Assembly (NCBI RefSeq): GCF_000344685.1
Contig: NW_006920417.1
Span: 62,001 to 126,000, forward strand
DNA from: Gloeophyllum trabeum ATCC 11539
Taxonomy: Eukaryota > Basidiomycota > Agaricomycetes > Gloeophyllales > Gloeophyllaceae
Direction of reading: 5' to 3'
DNA: 64,000 nucleotides
A program made the translations under genes and the position numbers. Each line of letters starts with the position of its first letter. The first letter of the stretch is position 1. Positions 34,675 through 46,952 of the stretch are shown one piece after another. The notes beneath the pieces were generated by a model. That model was not told the DNA's origin, did not search any database, and saw only the letters and a program-made list of their open reading frames with translations.

Positions 34675-35728
34675 CATACCAATTTGTGCCGTATTACCCC
34701 GGTTATAACGGCACCACGCGCGTCTGGGCTGACTACATATCCCTGCCCGCACACCACAGGCGTGTAAGAATTCCACGTACCAAGTACGTCGCAACTGCCG
34801 TGTATGCTCGAGCGCAGATCCTCCGGACGGCTGTCGTACGTAACGCAACCTGACCGGTCATTCCAGGAAAGGGTCGACTCTATTCAAAGGAACGCGGGAG
34901 AAGCTTTCGCCGCGACAAGGGGGCATTGTGGGCGTCTCCGCTGCTGAAATCTTACGTGGAGAATGCCTACGGGGATTTGGTGCCTAGGAGGATGTCTTGA
35001 TTCTACTGGTTTTGCTGACGAACTCGAGGGCTGTTCCAGTGAACGCGTGAGAGGTGGAAATGTGTCGTGGCCTGTGCCATCGATACGACCAGCTCTCTTC
35101 TGAGGACTAGCCTGCGTTCGATCAAGCCAAGGATCAATTGCCTCCCTCCCCGGGGCCTCTCCGTCATAGCGCGCGGCATGTTCGTTTAGTAAACCCCAGC
35201 CGGCCCCCCGCCCCCCCTCCCCCCCCACACACACAGCGCTCCGCACCAAGGGAACTGTGACCATGCCATCCCGTACGCGATGCGTGGTCGTTGCCATATC
35301 GCCATAGCCACTGTGCTGTGAGGCGCCGAAAAGCGAGCCTGCCCCCACCTTTGATGTGGACCACCGCCTGCACCGTTTCATTGTCCGCGGCTTGAGTTGG
35401 ACCGACTGCAATAGGTGAGCGCTGGGCACTGTCGACTAGACCAGATCTGTACCGCCTTGGCTGCGTCCTGGTCGTCCCCACCGGCCCATCACAGGCCGGA
35501 CGAGGACACTGCCTAATCGCAGTAACGGTACGCATGCAGATATGTAGACGAACGTGCGCCTTCTGTGCGCCTTCCTAAGGGGCCCAAACCGCCCTTGTCC
35601 ACTGGCGTGATTGTCAAGTCATCAGTTCAAGCATTCGAACGTGGTGGATATCAGTTATATTGATTCGTTGCTTCCCAATGACGCTTTCATAATAATGCAT
35701 TATCTCATGTAGTGGTACGGGTGGGCTG
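34675..35728. other. Intergenic right of the TIR element
   Basis: No supported gene. A C-rich low-complexity run ending in a short CA repeat lies at about 35202-35235. The last part is the 3' flank of the gelsolin-domain gene. Confidence 0.5.
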
Positions 35729-37127
35729 CTATGCAGAACCTCCTAGATTTATCAGGAAACGATTATTCTCCATCCCCTCCGCGATCTTCACGATGCTAAC
35801 TGCGGCTCCTGCACCTGCCTTGTACAGGTACTGCTGAGCGTACTGCATCACCAGCCTTCTTTCGTTGAGGGACGCGCTCTTGCCGATCCACACATAGATG
35901 GCCGGCTGGCATATGTCCGCGGTATTGTCAATCAAGTATACGTCGCCGGAGGACAGGGAACCCAGCCCGGTAAATCCGCCCATGGACTCGAAGACCAGTC
36001 GACCTGAAGCATCGGATAGTCGGTAGAGAGATGCTTTGGTGCTTTCAGCCTGCCTTGGCTTAACTGGTGCGGGCAGGACGGCGTCCGATTCGAACTCGGA
36101 TAGGAAAATGCCTGCCCCTGACGCGCCCTCGTCTGTAGTGGATGGATGTTACTATATAGGAATGAGCAAGATTACCGTCTTATATCCAACTTACCGTATA
36201 CTATAACCTGCGGTTGACTTTGCCTCTCGTTCACGAGCAACCGCACAAATTCGGCGGCTTTGAATCGTTCTTTCCCGACGCTCTCTTTGGTGTTGAATTG
36301 CAAGGCCTTGGTGCCTTCATCCAGGACATAAACGGCGCCTTGAACGATGCTGGAAGCTTCTGCGGGAACTTCTCTTACAACTAGATGATTGTAGGGTGGT
36401 TGAGAGATCTGGATCTTGTACAATTTCTTCACTTCCGCAGGCGGAGGGGCAGAGACGTGGTGGAAGCCAGTTGAGATTCCACCATGAAGGGTAATGAAGT
36501 GCGGGAAGTAAGATAGGAAACGAGATGACTCGAATCCCTGGACTTCCCGGTATTGAACTGGCTGCCCGTTGAGATCTGCTCCAAAGGTGAGCGCGAGCCA
36601 CGACGCGTACGAACAGGACATGAAGTTGCCTACAGTCGTCTAACTCCACGGTCTTATAGGCTGCAGTTCCAGCTTCATCCTGGCTGGTGTCCTTGCCTAG
36701 CCAGAAGTGTAGATCGTAGGCTAATGCATCGGTTTCGTTATGGTTTTTATATGTCTAAAACCAAGGTTGCAATCTAACATGAGCTGTGTCTCAACTGAAT
36801 ACTGCCTTTGAACTCACATGCAGCACCAGGTAAGAGTCTCCATCGTAAAACGTTCCGTGACGCTCCCGTGGCCATTTAGCAATCCGGAAGTGTTCGACTC
36901 TCCAAACATCAAGGCCTGGTGCCTTACCGGCCGTCTCCCAGGCCACTTCCTTGTCACCAGCGTGCTCTCGGACACGTCGCTCAAGCTAACTCAGAGATGT
37001 GTATCAATATCGGCGTAAATGCACAAGGCTCATGTTAGGCTGATGTCCCTACATCTGATCCCAGAAGTGCGATGTTCGTATCTTCTATATTGAACTTCGG
37101 ATGTTGAGAAAGACGCTCTCCTTCCAT
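35729..37127 (-). CDS. Gelsolin-domain actin-binding protein (fragmin/severin type), 382 aa
   Basis: Exons (minus) 37127-37053, 36985-36818, 36754-36634, 36575-36195 and 36132-35729. Length and layout fit three gelsolin repeats. Repeat 1 has '[16 protein letters not shown]', '[15 protein letters not shown]' and '[20 protein letters not shown]'. The linker has '[17 protein letters not shown]', the actin-severing segment of the family. Repeat 2 has 'LYKIQISQ' and '[14 protein letters not shown]'. Repeat 3 has 'LYRLSDASG', 'SGDVYLIDN' and '[15 protein letters not shown]'. Such proteins sever and cap actin filaments in response to Ca2+ in the cytosol. The start is chosen at '[20 protein letters not shown]' because the '[10 protein letters not shown]' motif is typical of fragmin N-termini. 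Gelsolin proteins are absent from ascomycete yeasts, another sign of a basidiomycete. Confidence 0.88.
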
Positions 37128-37390
37128 GACGGTCATAAGACAAAGTTCTCTATCCTCTTAACGACCGGATAGGAACTTGGGGATGGGTGCATAGCCTGAG
37201 AGCACCGCATGATCAAGTAGGTATTCGGAGCAAAGTGCTCCGCAGTCATATAAGACTTTATATGTCGAAAGCGTTCATTGGATATGATGTGTTTTCTCCA
37301 TCATCCTTCAAGTTCTACACCCGCCTCTGACACAAACACCTCTTCCTCTCCAGCGGTTGTCCGGACGGTCCACCAGGTCCACCTGACACG

Positions 37391-40300
37391 TCACTGAACA
37401 ACATCATACACGATCCTAGCCCCAGCCCACGGGTACGGATAGTTGCGCTGGTACCAATTGCGCAAGCTCCTCCGTTCAGCCATCCGAGGAATCGTGGCAT
37501 AAGCACCGCCAATCTAAATGAACTCGTCAGAAAACTCGTTATCAAAGTGGTCAGTACTTTTCCACTTACAACTACGTTGTGGCAACCGTCGAAGAAGTCG
37601 GCAGTGTAGCTAACGAACTGGTTGAGCTGGGGAATCTGCTGGAGGGTGAGAGCATGTCCTACCCTGGGTAGAGTTCCGACGGAACGAATCCTTCATGCTC
37701 CTCGAGAACGGTTGACGTCCACTCCCACACCCCGCCATTGTGGCCCTTCCCTCCATCCTTAGGGCCACCCGTCGTCGCCCTAAAGGTAGGTTAGTACGAG
37801 AATTATCGACAGCAAGGAAACATACTCACGGGATAGGGTGCCAGTTGCGGAAGCCCTGGTTAGCACCTCCCTCGTACCCACATCCGAACTTGTCTAAGAA
37901 TAGACGCAGTTCAGCTTCCGTTGGGAGACGCCCTCCTTTGACGGTAGCGTAAGTTGACAAGTTGTCATAGGATGTCACGATAGGCCAGTTCCAGGCGATT
38001 TTGATAGGCACAGAGCCATAGAACGTTCGGACCTGTGACGATCCTGAGTGGATACCGCAAGTAATGGTATCGTCTGCTCTTACCTGTACGTCACTTCCGA
38101 CGCGCACCCAACTCGCAGGGAACTTCACTCTGTCACGACCCTCTCCTTGATAGAACTCGTAGAACTGGCCATTGGTGATAGGTCTCCATTCAATACTGAA
38201 CTTTCCCACTTGCACATCGCGCTTGGGATGTTCATTGTCCCAACCGAAGGCATGTCCAACTAGCTGTGTGGCCTTCGTGGGATCCTTGTCCTCGAGTTCG
38301 GGATCGTCGATCCCAAGCGAAACGGTCGCAGGACCTAAAGTGACAGTCGGACTGCTGGGTTCGGGCGCGGAGTTCCAAGTCGCGGAAAGAGACTCCCATG
38401 GCGGCGGCGTAAATCCGGGAGGAGGGATGGTACCTGTTCCCGCACGTTGATACAGCATGTACAGCAAGGTCTAGTGATCGGAGTTGAATACTGGTACCCA
38501 TGAGGTGCTTCTCAAAATACACAAACCTCAAGGTGGAAGCCTTCATGCTCGTGCGTCATGAATAGGACTCTGCCGATCTTCCTTGTCATAGTAATCTTGC
38601 CAGATTCGACGTCATCGTACAACTTCAGGAGCCGAGCACGAACGCGCGACTGGAAGTCAAGGATGAACGCCAGGGACGGCCAATCTTCGTCCTTTTGGGG
38701 AACCTCGGAATGAGACTATGCCGAGGTCAAGGATCGCAACCGTGATGACAAGACAGTCAATGGTGCACTTACATGGCACTTGGTCGGATCCTCGACGTTG
38801 GGATCAATACCTCGCTACAAACGAGTAAGTCAAGACATTCTTTCAAGCGAGATGTGAGCCTTACTTCGAAAATATACTATGACGATACGAATGAGCTCAT
38901 TGCTACGACAGAGTGTGGGAGCAAAACTGACCCTAAAGTTCTCCGGTGCGGTATGGGGCTCTTGCAAGAGCCGCGACAGATGTATATCTAGGAATGTGGG
39001 GATGTGGCCGAAATAGAACAGGCAAATATGCCGCAAATCAATTGGCTTCTGGAACAGCATTGATTGAGGGACCATCCGTCTCGTGACGAAGTCCCAAGCA
39101 GCCCAGAGGTTCTGCCATTCCTCGACCGTCGGGACGCCGAACGATGATGATCCGTTCGAAGGAGCCCGTAGCAGCGGGAATTGGAACAGTGGCCGCTCGA
39201 GCAACCAGAGTGAGTATCGCGAAGCGGCATCTGACCAGCGTTGGATTGGCCGGAGATTTGACTCAGTGAATAAGGTGTAAGCATCTTTCTCAGAGTACTG
39301 AGGAGCGGTCAGTTGCATCAAGGCAGGGCTTCCACAAGTAGCCCACCTTGTTTGACCATTCCACGTGCACCAGTTCGTCAGGTAGGAATTCCACCGCCAG
39401 CTCGGTGCCAGGGACCTTGACGCTGTGATGGGCCTTCGATTTGTAGTATGCCCGATGTTGACCTGGTTGATACTCAGCACACTGATGCGGAAAGGATTTC
39501 ACGCCGTCGGGCACTTACGTTCTTTCTCTTCGTAGGAGTTGACGTAGTCCCACTTGTCTTCGTCGAACATACATTCGTCTCCAAGAGCGCGGCCCGCTGA
39601 TCGTAGACCATTCATGATGAAGTTACGAGTGTGACCCTTAGGATCATTATACGCTACTTCGATCGTTTTGGGATCATTGTCGTGATCCATACCCAGCAGT
39701 AAAGTATCGCCTGACCCCGGACGAAGCGGGAGGGAACGCAAGAATGCAGCGTCGTCCCCGCGAGCAAAGTTCCCCAAGGAAGATCCGAGGAACAATATGT
39801 GCAGCGGCTGCTGCGTAGCGTCGGGTGTGGAGGGCGCCGTGGTATCCGTGAAATCCGAACCCGAAGATGTGTCTGAGCTTGGAGAGAGATCCCTGCGGGC
39901 CTTCCCCATCTTGTACTGCTCCGCGTTGAGAGAACTACTCGTGCTAGATCCGTAGAGTCCTCCCTCCTCTACGAATTTGATTCCGTGATCATATGTCCCC
40001 AGCATCCCTTTCGCCTCGACACGGCCTTTGATGCTGCTGCCCGTGTCTGAGGCTGCCAGTTGACCGAGCGTACGCTTCAGCTCTCGTTCCTCGAGATCGA
40101 GGGCGTAGTACAAAATTGGTGGAGAGGCGGTAGCCTCGGGCACCAAGCGGGCGAGAGCTTTCAAGACGTGCGAAGTCTTTCGCAAAGCACTAAATATGAT
40201 TGAATGAGAAAGTTACGTTAGTGTTATAGTTCGACCAGAAGTTAACGAGGACCACAAGACCCCCTTAGGCCACACTGATAAGATACGGACGCCTTCAGAT

Positions 40301-40700
40301 AGAAGACGGGACAGCAGCGGAGATAGCGGATGGAGAGAGACCGAGATTTGAAGTTAAGATTCACTCACCCCGCGCCCAGCTCGAGAACCACTTCATTTCC
40401 ACTGACATGGCCGTCCTGGAGTGCCGCCGTATGCATGATTTTGACGATCTCGTCTGCATGTTTCTTCAGGATCTCCTCCTCCGCGGCGAAGAGATAGTAT
40501 TCTGGTGCATCCGTCGTAATATCATCGTAGAGCCTTAGGCCACGTTCATCGTACAGGACAAGAGTAGGGATACATCGTTGACCAGCGGGACGAGAGAGCC
40601 CGTCAAGTATCTGTCTCCTGAGGTCTTGGGCATCGTCGGCACCCCTCTTGTTATCGGAAACGCGAACGTCCAATATTTGTGGGGTCACGGCAGTCTCCAT
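37391..40700 (-). CDS. EGT1: Ergothioneine biosynthesis protein Egt1 (EgtD-EgtB fusion), 878 aa
   Basis: Exons (minus): 40700-40369, 40189-39519, 39462-39347, 39297-38932, 38814-38773, 38715-38527, 38470-37830, 37779-37663, 37609-37570 and 37513-37391. The N-terminal third is a histidine-specific SAM methyltransferase (EgtD): 'YDERGLRLYDDIT', 'VVLELGAGALRKTSHVLKAL', 'LFLGSSLGNFARGDDAAFL' and 'GMDHDNDPKTIEVAYND'. The rest is the EgtB sulfoxide-synthase part: a DinB-like helical domain with 'FYFGHIPTFLDIHLSR' and 'HEHEGFHLETLLYMLYQ', where His residues bind non-haem iron, then an FGE-sulfatase-like domain ('WRPITNGQFYEFY', 'GGRLPTEAELRLFLD', 'GGVWEWTSTV', 'SLRNWYQRNYPYPWAGARIV'). It trimethylates histidine and adds cysteine to make hercynyl-cysteine sulfoxide. 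Length agrees with known fungal Egt1. Ergothioneine is an antioxidant thiol, matching the GST-rich setting only loosely. Confidence 0.93.
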
Positions 40701-41528
40701 TTGGTTCGACTGGTTCTTTCAAGCGGATGTGGATGATTCTCAAGAATGAAGAGGTATATGAACAACTTCTAGACATACTGGCCACAGCTATAACCCTGAC
40801 GAAGCTGACGCACATGTCCAAGACAAACGTTCCAGACAGGCATAATAGGAATTACCATTCCACGGATCTTGAACGCCTCCCAAGAGTATGACATCAGACC
40901 CCTCCACGCAACCCTCCCGTATGCCCATTACTATATGGAGTTCCTCCAGACGGATGAAAGTCATCAAGAAGGTTCACTTACAGAGAGATAGCGTTCTCGA
41001 TCTCGCATCCGTCACCCCAGTGGAAGTCAGTTTGTAGGTAACTCTGCATTTCATAATAGCAAGCGTTGGTTGACTCAGAAATAGGCCTGTGGCGGCCTTG
41101 ACGGGCAGGGACGGGGACATTGACTCCTCATACGCAGGGCTCGTCTCCGATTCATGACGCGCCTGAGAGACCTTGGTGATTCAGAATGATGAATGGCACG
41201 GGACGAGCGTTGTAGGTACTGGCATTTAGAGGTGCATCAGGGTGCGTCTTTGTCGGAAGCTGTTCGCAAGGCCCCCGGCTGTTGAGACAGACTTATAAGG
41301 AATCGAATGCGGACCACCGGGTGAGACCCATGACTCACAAAGGCGGATGAACAACTTGATCCTAGCCGCAAGGTAGGGTAACGTCTGTTCTAGGATGCCG
41401 CGGAAGTAACTGGAAGTTGACGGAATCCAACAGAGCAGCTAAGCCAGGTTAGTCAACCGGGGCTCTTCACATCTACTTTCTGACATACGGAACTCTGTGA
41501 TATTAATACAACCAGTCACGACTAGCAT
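40701..41528. other. Intergenic between EGT1 and thioesterase-like gene
   Basis: EGT1 promoter side plus the 3' flank of the next gene; no coding frame supported. Confidence 0.5.
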
Positions 41529-42779
41529 TCACAACTTCGAGCCTGTCGCGGCACGTTCCGCTTTCCGTAGATTCAGAGCCATTGGCACAATCAACGCCAT
41601 CTGACTTGACACCGCGAGACAACGCTGTTTCTCTCGCCAGTCTTGTGGAATCTGACCATAGTCTTCTCCGATATTGGTCGGCGCCGACCACACCTCAACA
41701 ACCGTCTCATGTCTTCCCTGCGGGTTGTTGATATAACGTCCGCGGGCATGCACTCCTACCGTCCGTCTGGCGTACTCCTGTGACGTAGGTATTGGAAACT
41801 TGAATTCAATACTCAGCGTCAAGGTGGGGAACCACCTGTAGGGAAGGAAGGTTAGTGCCCGTGGAAGAACTCCGGCGTAGCTGTACGTACTCATTCCCAG
41901 TGCGATACGGCCCTGTCGGTTCTTGCTGCGCGAGCAGTACTGGTAGGCTCGTAAATGTATCCGCAAGGAAGGCGATAGAGGGCGTCGTTATCTTTTCTTC
42001 AGCACCCGCTAGCTCAAACCACGCTCCCCATTCCAGCTCCTTGGCGTCATAATTGCAGCTCGTTGGTTCCTTATTACGTTGCCGTATCGCAGGGTCCTCA
42101 GCGACTCCGATGCGAGAGGCGTAACCTAAAGGTCTTCTTGTCCAGTGAGTGGCTTTCAGTTCAGATGGATGTGTTAAAAGGGGAATCCGTCGCGCATAAG
42201 GAGAAGGCGGTGCCAAAGTCGGCCGAGGATCAGAGGCAGAGTCCATGGATGACAGCACGCCGAATATGACGTGGACGGTAAGTTTAGTCTCATTCTAATT
42301 GGCATATGTGTCGGCCATAGAGATACGATAGCTTATGAGGGAGATCGCTTACCTGCTGCTTGAAATCTGCCGCCACATTGGTGAAGTTCTTTCCCGTGCG
42401 TAGGGTGTGGACATGGATCTCGAACACAGACACCGCAGTTGTCCGTAGGAAATGTGCTGTTACATGAATAGGATCTCGCAGTGGAGTGCGGGCCTGATGC
42501 TTGATACAAGCTTCAACCACGAGAGCAAGGACATAACCTGCAATCAAAATGACGCTTTAGTATAGCACTGACAGAACGTGTCATTATGTACACTAACCTC
42601 CGTTCGGTATCCTATGAAACGACGTAAGTTATTAAGCAGCGTGCCCGAATATTCATCAATGTATGCGTCACTTACGAAGCCACATTCCACTCGGGATCTA
42701 TCCTGCCCGTATGCGAGCTGGTATCGTCGCCACTGAACGACGAAGACTCAATTGTGATGGCTTTGGACAATGGAGCCAT
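41529..42779 (-). CDS. Acyl-CoA thioesterase-like protein (double hotdog), 337 aa
   Basis: Exons (minus) 42779-42676, 42611-42598, 42537-42353, 42294-41891 and 41835-41529. The N-terminal hotdog reads 'RIDPEWNVASIPNGGYVLAL' across a 14-nt exon, then 'RDPIHVTAHFLRTT', 'FEIHVHTLRTGKNFTNVAAD' and 'HVIFGVLSSMDS'. The second half has a short catalytic-type loop 'AFLADTFTSLPVLL' and ends with 'QCLAVSSQMALIVP'-like sequence (here 'RCLAVSSQMALIVPM'), as in fungal thioesterase-superfamily (TesB-like/4HBT_3) proteins. It probably hydrolyses an acyl-CoA; substrate and compartment are unknown, and no peroxisomal tripeptide is present (it ends GSKL, with SKL at the very C-terminus, so a PTS1 is in fact possible). 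With SKL terminal, peroxisomal import is a good prediction. Confidence 0.82.
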
Positions 42780-43333
42780 ATGTCTGCTAGTTGCAGGTAT
42801 CCTGGAGGTACCGGTCTTAGGTGCATCTTGCAGGCTAGCCGGGATATCTGTGGGTGCGACCCAGCGGTCCGTGATTACTATAGCGAAGCATCATGATTTC
42901 TGGCTGCGCGACTGGCCGAAGCCGAAGTTCAGAAATCAAGTGGAACGAGGTTTGACGTACCTGGGGAAAGTACAATTGTGGTTCAGTTTGAGTAACTTCG
43001 ACCTGAAAGGGAGCATGAGTAAGAAGTCCACTCAGGTCCGACTCTTCGAATTCCCGTGACGCGTTCGTGTGTGTTCATTCGAGAAACATTCAGTATGTAT
43101 AGATTGAAATTAGCTTAGAAGGTGGTTACATGGAACTTGAAAGTGCATGAGTATACAATACATCGGATCCGGGTATAAGAATGGTCGTGCGATGAGCTCA
43201 AAACTAGTCTTCCAGGGCAGACCGTAAATGCCTCCTGCGGTCGCTTGATTAGAACAGTCCTGGTCATAAGTGCACAACCCCCATAAGCGAGAAGAAAGAA
43301 AACGCGTAGGAATTCGCATGCATCGAAGACACA
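42780..43333. other. Intergenic between thioesterase-like and F-box genes
   Basis: Open frames on the plus strand here are the antisense of the thioesterase leader. No gene supported. Confidence 0.5.
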
Positions 43334-44494
43334 TCACCAGCCAAATAAACTATTGATAAGAGACCCGAGATAACTTTTACCACCGAGCCTAGAAGGGAGC
43401 GGGCCACCTTCAGAATCTTGCTCGGCTTCAGGCGACTCGTGCTCGACTTCGGGTGAGCCCTCTGTCTCAGAAATCTTCCAGCACCCAAATCCGCCGTTAA
43501 CTCGACTGAGCCAATCCTCTTTCGCTTGGTCGTAGGTATAGAAGGACTTTGGCAATGGAGAAATATACAACAGCTGCGTCGGATCTTCCGCAGCATCTTC
43601 GAGTGTCTTCAAGAGCGCTATTGTTTCTTCGCCGTGATCAGTTCCCCAATCGTCAGCGTATGTGGGGTTCGTGGGTTGAATAACAATGCATTGCATCGAC
43701 AGCGGAAGGAAGGGCGACGGCAAAGGATTTGTAGGGTTTTCCGCGAGTACATCATGTTGGAGTACGCCTCGCAAGAATAACTCCGCGCCAAGTTCCCTCG
43801 CGAACGGATAGGCAAATATACCGGAGAGGCGAAGGTGAGTCACCCCAGAAGATATAGCCTTGATGCGACTGGACGCTGAAGTCGTCTTCTTGAAGTGGCC
43901 GGCAACGTGCAATCGCTGCAATCTTGGAAGTAAGTGAGATTTATCGCTATCCACAGACACGAATGGCCCGGCAGTCAAGTCTATAGGCTCCGAAGCGAAT
44001 AGCGGCTGCAGGGGAGGAACTCGGAGAGTGAGCTCACGGAGATTGGGGTATACGCGTTTGAACATGTCACCGACACGCCGAGCGCTATTCCTGGGATCCA
44101 GCGCAAGGAAGGTCAGCGTCTGAACCGTAGGAGCGGCGTGCTCTAGGATGATGTTCTGCGCATGCCTCCACCGCACTCTTTCCGTCTCCTCCCTGCTGTG
44201 CAGTTCTTCTATCGTTGTTGCATTGGTTCGACTCCAGGGATGATAGGCCTCCGATGCAGCACGGTCGGATATAAACAAGTGGTATATGGGCCTGTACTCA
44301 GATAGTTTTGACACCTTCGCTGCAAATCCGCAGAACTCGGTCTGACCCGACAGAGAGACGGAATGCCATTGTATTGGTGCAACGATGCGCTTGGTCTTCT
44401 TGGACACCAGCAGAAGAGACTTCGCGGTCCGACCATCATCTGTACAGGCAATGGTGAATATGGAGGAAGTGATTTCCTCTGGTAGCTGGTCCAT
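43334..44494 (-). CDS. F-box protein, 386 aa
   Basis: Single-exon frame from the ATG at 44494 to TGA at 43334; the open frame continues 37 codons further without an ATG. The N-terminus 'MDQLPEEITSSIFTIAC' and 'KSLLLVSKKTKRIVAPIQWH' is a classic F-box, which binds Skp1 in SCF ubiquitin ligases. The following 300 residues show loosely repeated 'L..L.L..PP' and 'VTHLRLSGIF' patterns, consistent with degenerate leucine-rich repeats common in basidiomycete F-box proteins. The C-terminal 50 residues are acidic and disordered. Target unknown. Confidence 0.75.
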   Translation of the reverse strand: MDQLPEEITSSIFTIACTDDGRTAKSLLLVSKKTKRIVAPIQWHSVSLSGQTEFCGFAAKVSKLSEYRPIYHLFISDRAASEAYHPWSRTNATTIEELHSREETERVRWRHAQNIILEHAAPTVQTLTFLALDPRNSARRVGDMFKRVYPNLRELTLRVPPLQPLFASEPIDLTAGPFVSVDSDKSHLLPRLQRLHVAGHFKKTTSASSRIKAISSGVTHLRLSGIFAYPFARELGAELFLRGVLQHDVLAENPTNPLPSPFLPLSMQCIVIQPTNPTYADDWGTDHGEETIALLKTLEDAAEDPTQLLYISPLPKSFYTYDQAKEDWLSRVNGGFGCWKISETEGSPEVEHESPEAEQDSEGGPLPSRLGGKSYLGSLINSLFGW

Positions 44495-44721
44495 GTTGAG
44501 TGCTATTAGTCGGAGGATTGCGGTCACGGTGGCGTGTTCAAGTCTTTCCCCGTACTTGGGCGGCCCGGCTAGAATCTCGGAGCCTCTGACCAGCTCTGAC
44601 CTCACGTGACGTACGCGTAACTAGCCAACGCCACAGCAACGCGTAGCTGTAACTTTAAGACGTCTCCCGAACGATCCCGTCTGCCACATAGCATCATATA
44701 TCACACTTGGGGACAGGCGAG

Positions 44722-46788
44722 ATGAAGGTAGCGGTGGTAGGGTCAGGCGTATCCGGGCTTGCCGCGACTTGGGTAGGCTTTGATGTTTGTCGAGTGTCGG
44801 CATTTTCTTACTTTGTCATCGAGCTTCTCAATGAGTACAGTGACCACGAAGTTCACCTCTTCGAAGCAGATGGTAGACCTGGAGGTCATGCGAATACGGT
44901 TCGATTCGTCCAACTGGGCAAGGAGCCGACAACTGTAGACACGTACGTATCGACCTTATCGCGAAGTATCCAGTATCTTCGCAACTAACCACGTACATTA
45001 TCAGGGGATTTGTGAATGTCTATCTTTTTAAATAATACAGACCGTACTAAAATCTCTCCAGATTGTCTTCAATCCAAGCACCTACCCCAACTTCCTGCGT
45101 TTTTTGAAGATGTTTACCAGCGTCGAGATCCTGCCTACGGAGATGACCTTCGCTGTGTCTCGGGATGGAGGCGCATTTGAATGGGCTGGAGGCAATCTCG
45201 CGACGGTGTTCTGTCAGCCATCGAGACTGCTGGATCCAAACATGTGGCGGCTCATCTACGATGTTTTGAGATTCAACGCATGCGCTCGGAGACTCGTTAT
45301 TGGGAGCGAAGACAAGCATATAACTGATGATCTCTCTATTGGGGAATATTTAGAATCTAAAGGATATTCGGCTGTGTTCCGCGACAATTATCTCATAGTA
45401 AGTCCCGCTTTCTTTCGTGTTTGACCTTAAGCGAACAATTTCCATAAGCCCATGACAGCTGCGATATGGAGTACACCCCCAGATAAATGTGCCATGGACT
45501 TCCCGGCAAGGACACTGGTATGCATTATCCCGAGCAGCGTCCATTCACATTAGCATCAATATTCTTTCAGGTGCAATTTATGTACAACCATCACCTGCTT
45601 CAACTTACCGGCAAACCTTCCTGGCTGACGATAAAAGGAGGGAGGTCAGTACCAGTTCTTCTTGGTCATGACTGGACTTTCCGATTGATGTACCTGCCGT
45701 AGTCACGCCTACGTCAAGACGATCCTCGAGAAGTTGCCGCGGCAATCACTACATCTTGGAACGAAAGTAGAGGCTGTAGAAAGAGGAAACGGGGCTGATC
45801 CTACTGCCAAATTGCACTTGAGAACCAGTGGCGGACAGCTGCATGAATTCGACCATGTCATCATGGCATGCCATTCTGACACGGCACTTGACATCCTACA
45901 TGCCGGTACAGGTCCCACAGAGGATGAGCAGAAGCTACTTGGACGATTCCGATGGAGCAGAAACGAGGCTGTCCTTCACTCCGATATAAACGTACGTTTC
46001 ATTAGACTGAGAGGCCGCACAATCAGCTTCCCTTTCAATCCAGTTGATGCCTAAGAAGCGGCTTGCCTGGTCATGCTGGAATGTCCTATCCTCGAGCTCT
46101 CAGCATGCGATCGGGAACACAAGTTTGAACGAGAATCAAATATCATTGTAAGAGTGTCCTCACCACACTCCACGTACTATCCTGAACCGAACTTCCTTAG
46201 GACTTGTAAACAATCTCGGCGTATATTATTCATATCTATTGATTGTCCATCCTTTTAGATTGGATGAACGAGCTGCAGCATCTATCCGAGGCAAAGCACG
46301 GTCCTGTGCTGGTTACGCTGAATCCCCCGAGAGAACCGGCAGCCGCTAAGACCGTTGGAAGGTACCCATACGACCATCCTGTCTTGGATGCTGAGGTGAT
46401 TGTACCGAGTCGTGCGGTGATATCTTAATTGACAATTCCTTGTCAGGCTTTGAAATCTCAGAAGGAGATGAACATGATTCAAGGGAAGCGCGGTATATCC
46501 TTTGCTGGAGCCTGGACGAGATATGGCTTCCATGAAGACGGCTTTACGTCCGGCCTCCGCGCAGCCGTGGATAATTTAGATGTCAAGCCACCATTCAACA
46601 TCGAGGACCCTGACCGGGCGCCCCTGTCTACTAGGGCGGCGGTCGTATTCGATCTCATAGAACAAACCGGACTCAGAGTTCTCGTCGGCTTCCTCCTGTC
46701 CTCATTCCTCAGCATCTGCCGGTTCGTAGTCGGCTTTTTGGTGGACCTGAGCCATATAGACAGCGCATCTAAGGTCAAGTCAGAGTGA
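44722..46788 (+). CDS. FAD-dependent amine-oxidase-like oxidoreductase, 512 aa, eleven exons
   Basis: Exons 44722-44772, 44824-44942, 45005-45017, 45062-45397, 45449-45517, 45571-45644, 45703-45991, 46044-46147, 46201-46205, 46259-46395 and 46447-46788. The N-terminus 'MKVAVVGSGVSGLAATW' is an FAD-binding Rossmann loop, followed by 'HLFEADGRPGGHANTV', 'TGFVNIVFNPSTYPNFL', 'RTLVQFMYNHHLLQLTGKPS', 'HVIMACHSDTALDIL' and the second FAD motif 'ISFAGAWTRYGFHEDGFTSG'. The C-terminus has a hydrophobic segment ('VLVGFLLSSFLSICRFVVGF') that may anchor it in a membrane. Family members in bacteria and fungi often accompany cyclopropane-fatty-acid-type lipid enzymes; no such partner is in this window. Exon 9 is only 5 nt (GACTT), needed to give 'ISLTYWMNELQHL'. 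Substrate unknown. Confidence 0.85.
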
Positions 46789-46952
46789 ACTTCATTATTG
46801 ATACATCACACACGTCAAAGGCTGTACTAGATACATTGCCCAAGGCACTGGCCGGGAACTAGTCCCAAGACGACATTCCCGACGATGCCGTACAAGCGAA
46901 ACGTACATTAATATGATATTGCAATAAAGAGACGAACAACCAAACAAAATGG

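Noticed and set aside
35202..35235. C-rich run followed by CA repeat as a possible regulatory tract
   Set aside because: Simple low-complexity sequence in intergenic DNA; no evidence of function.
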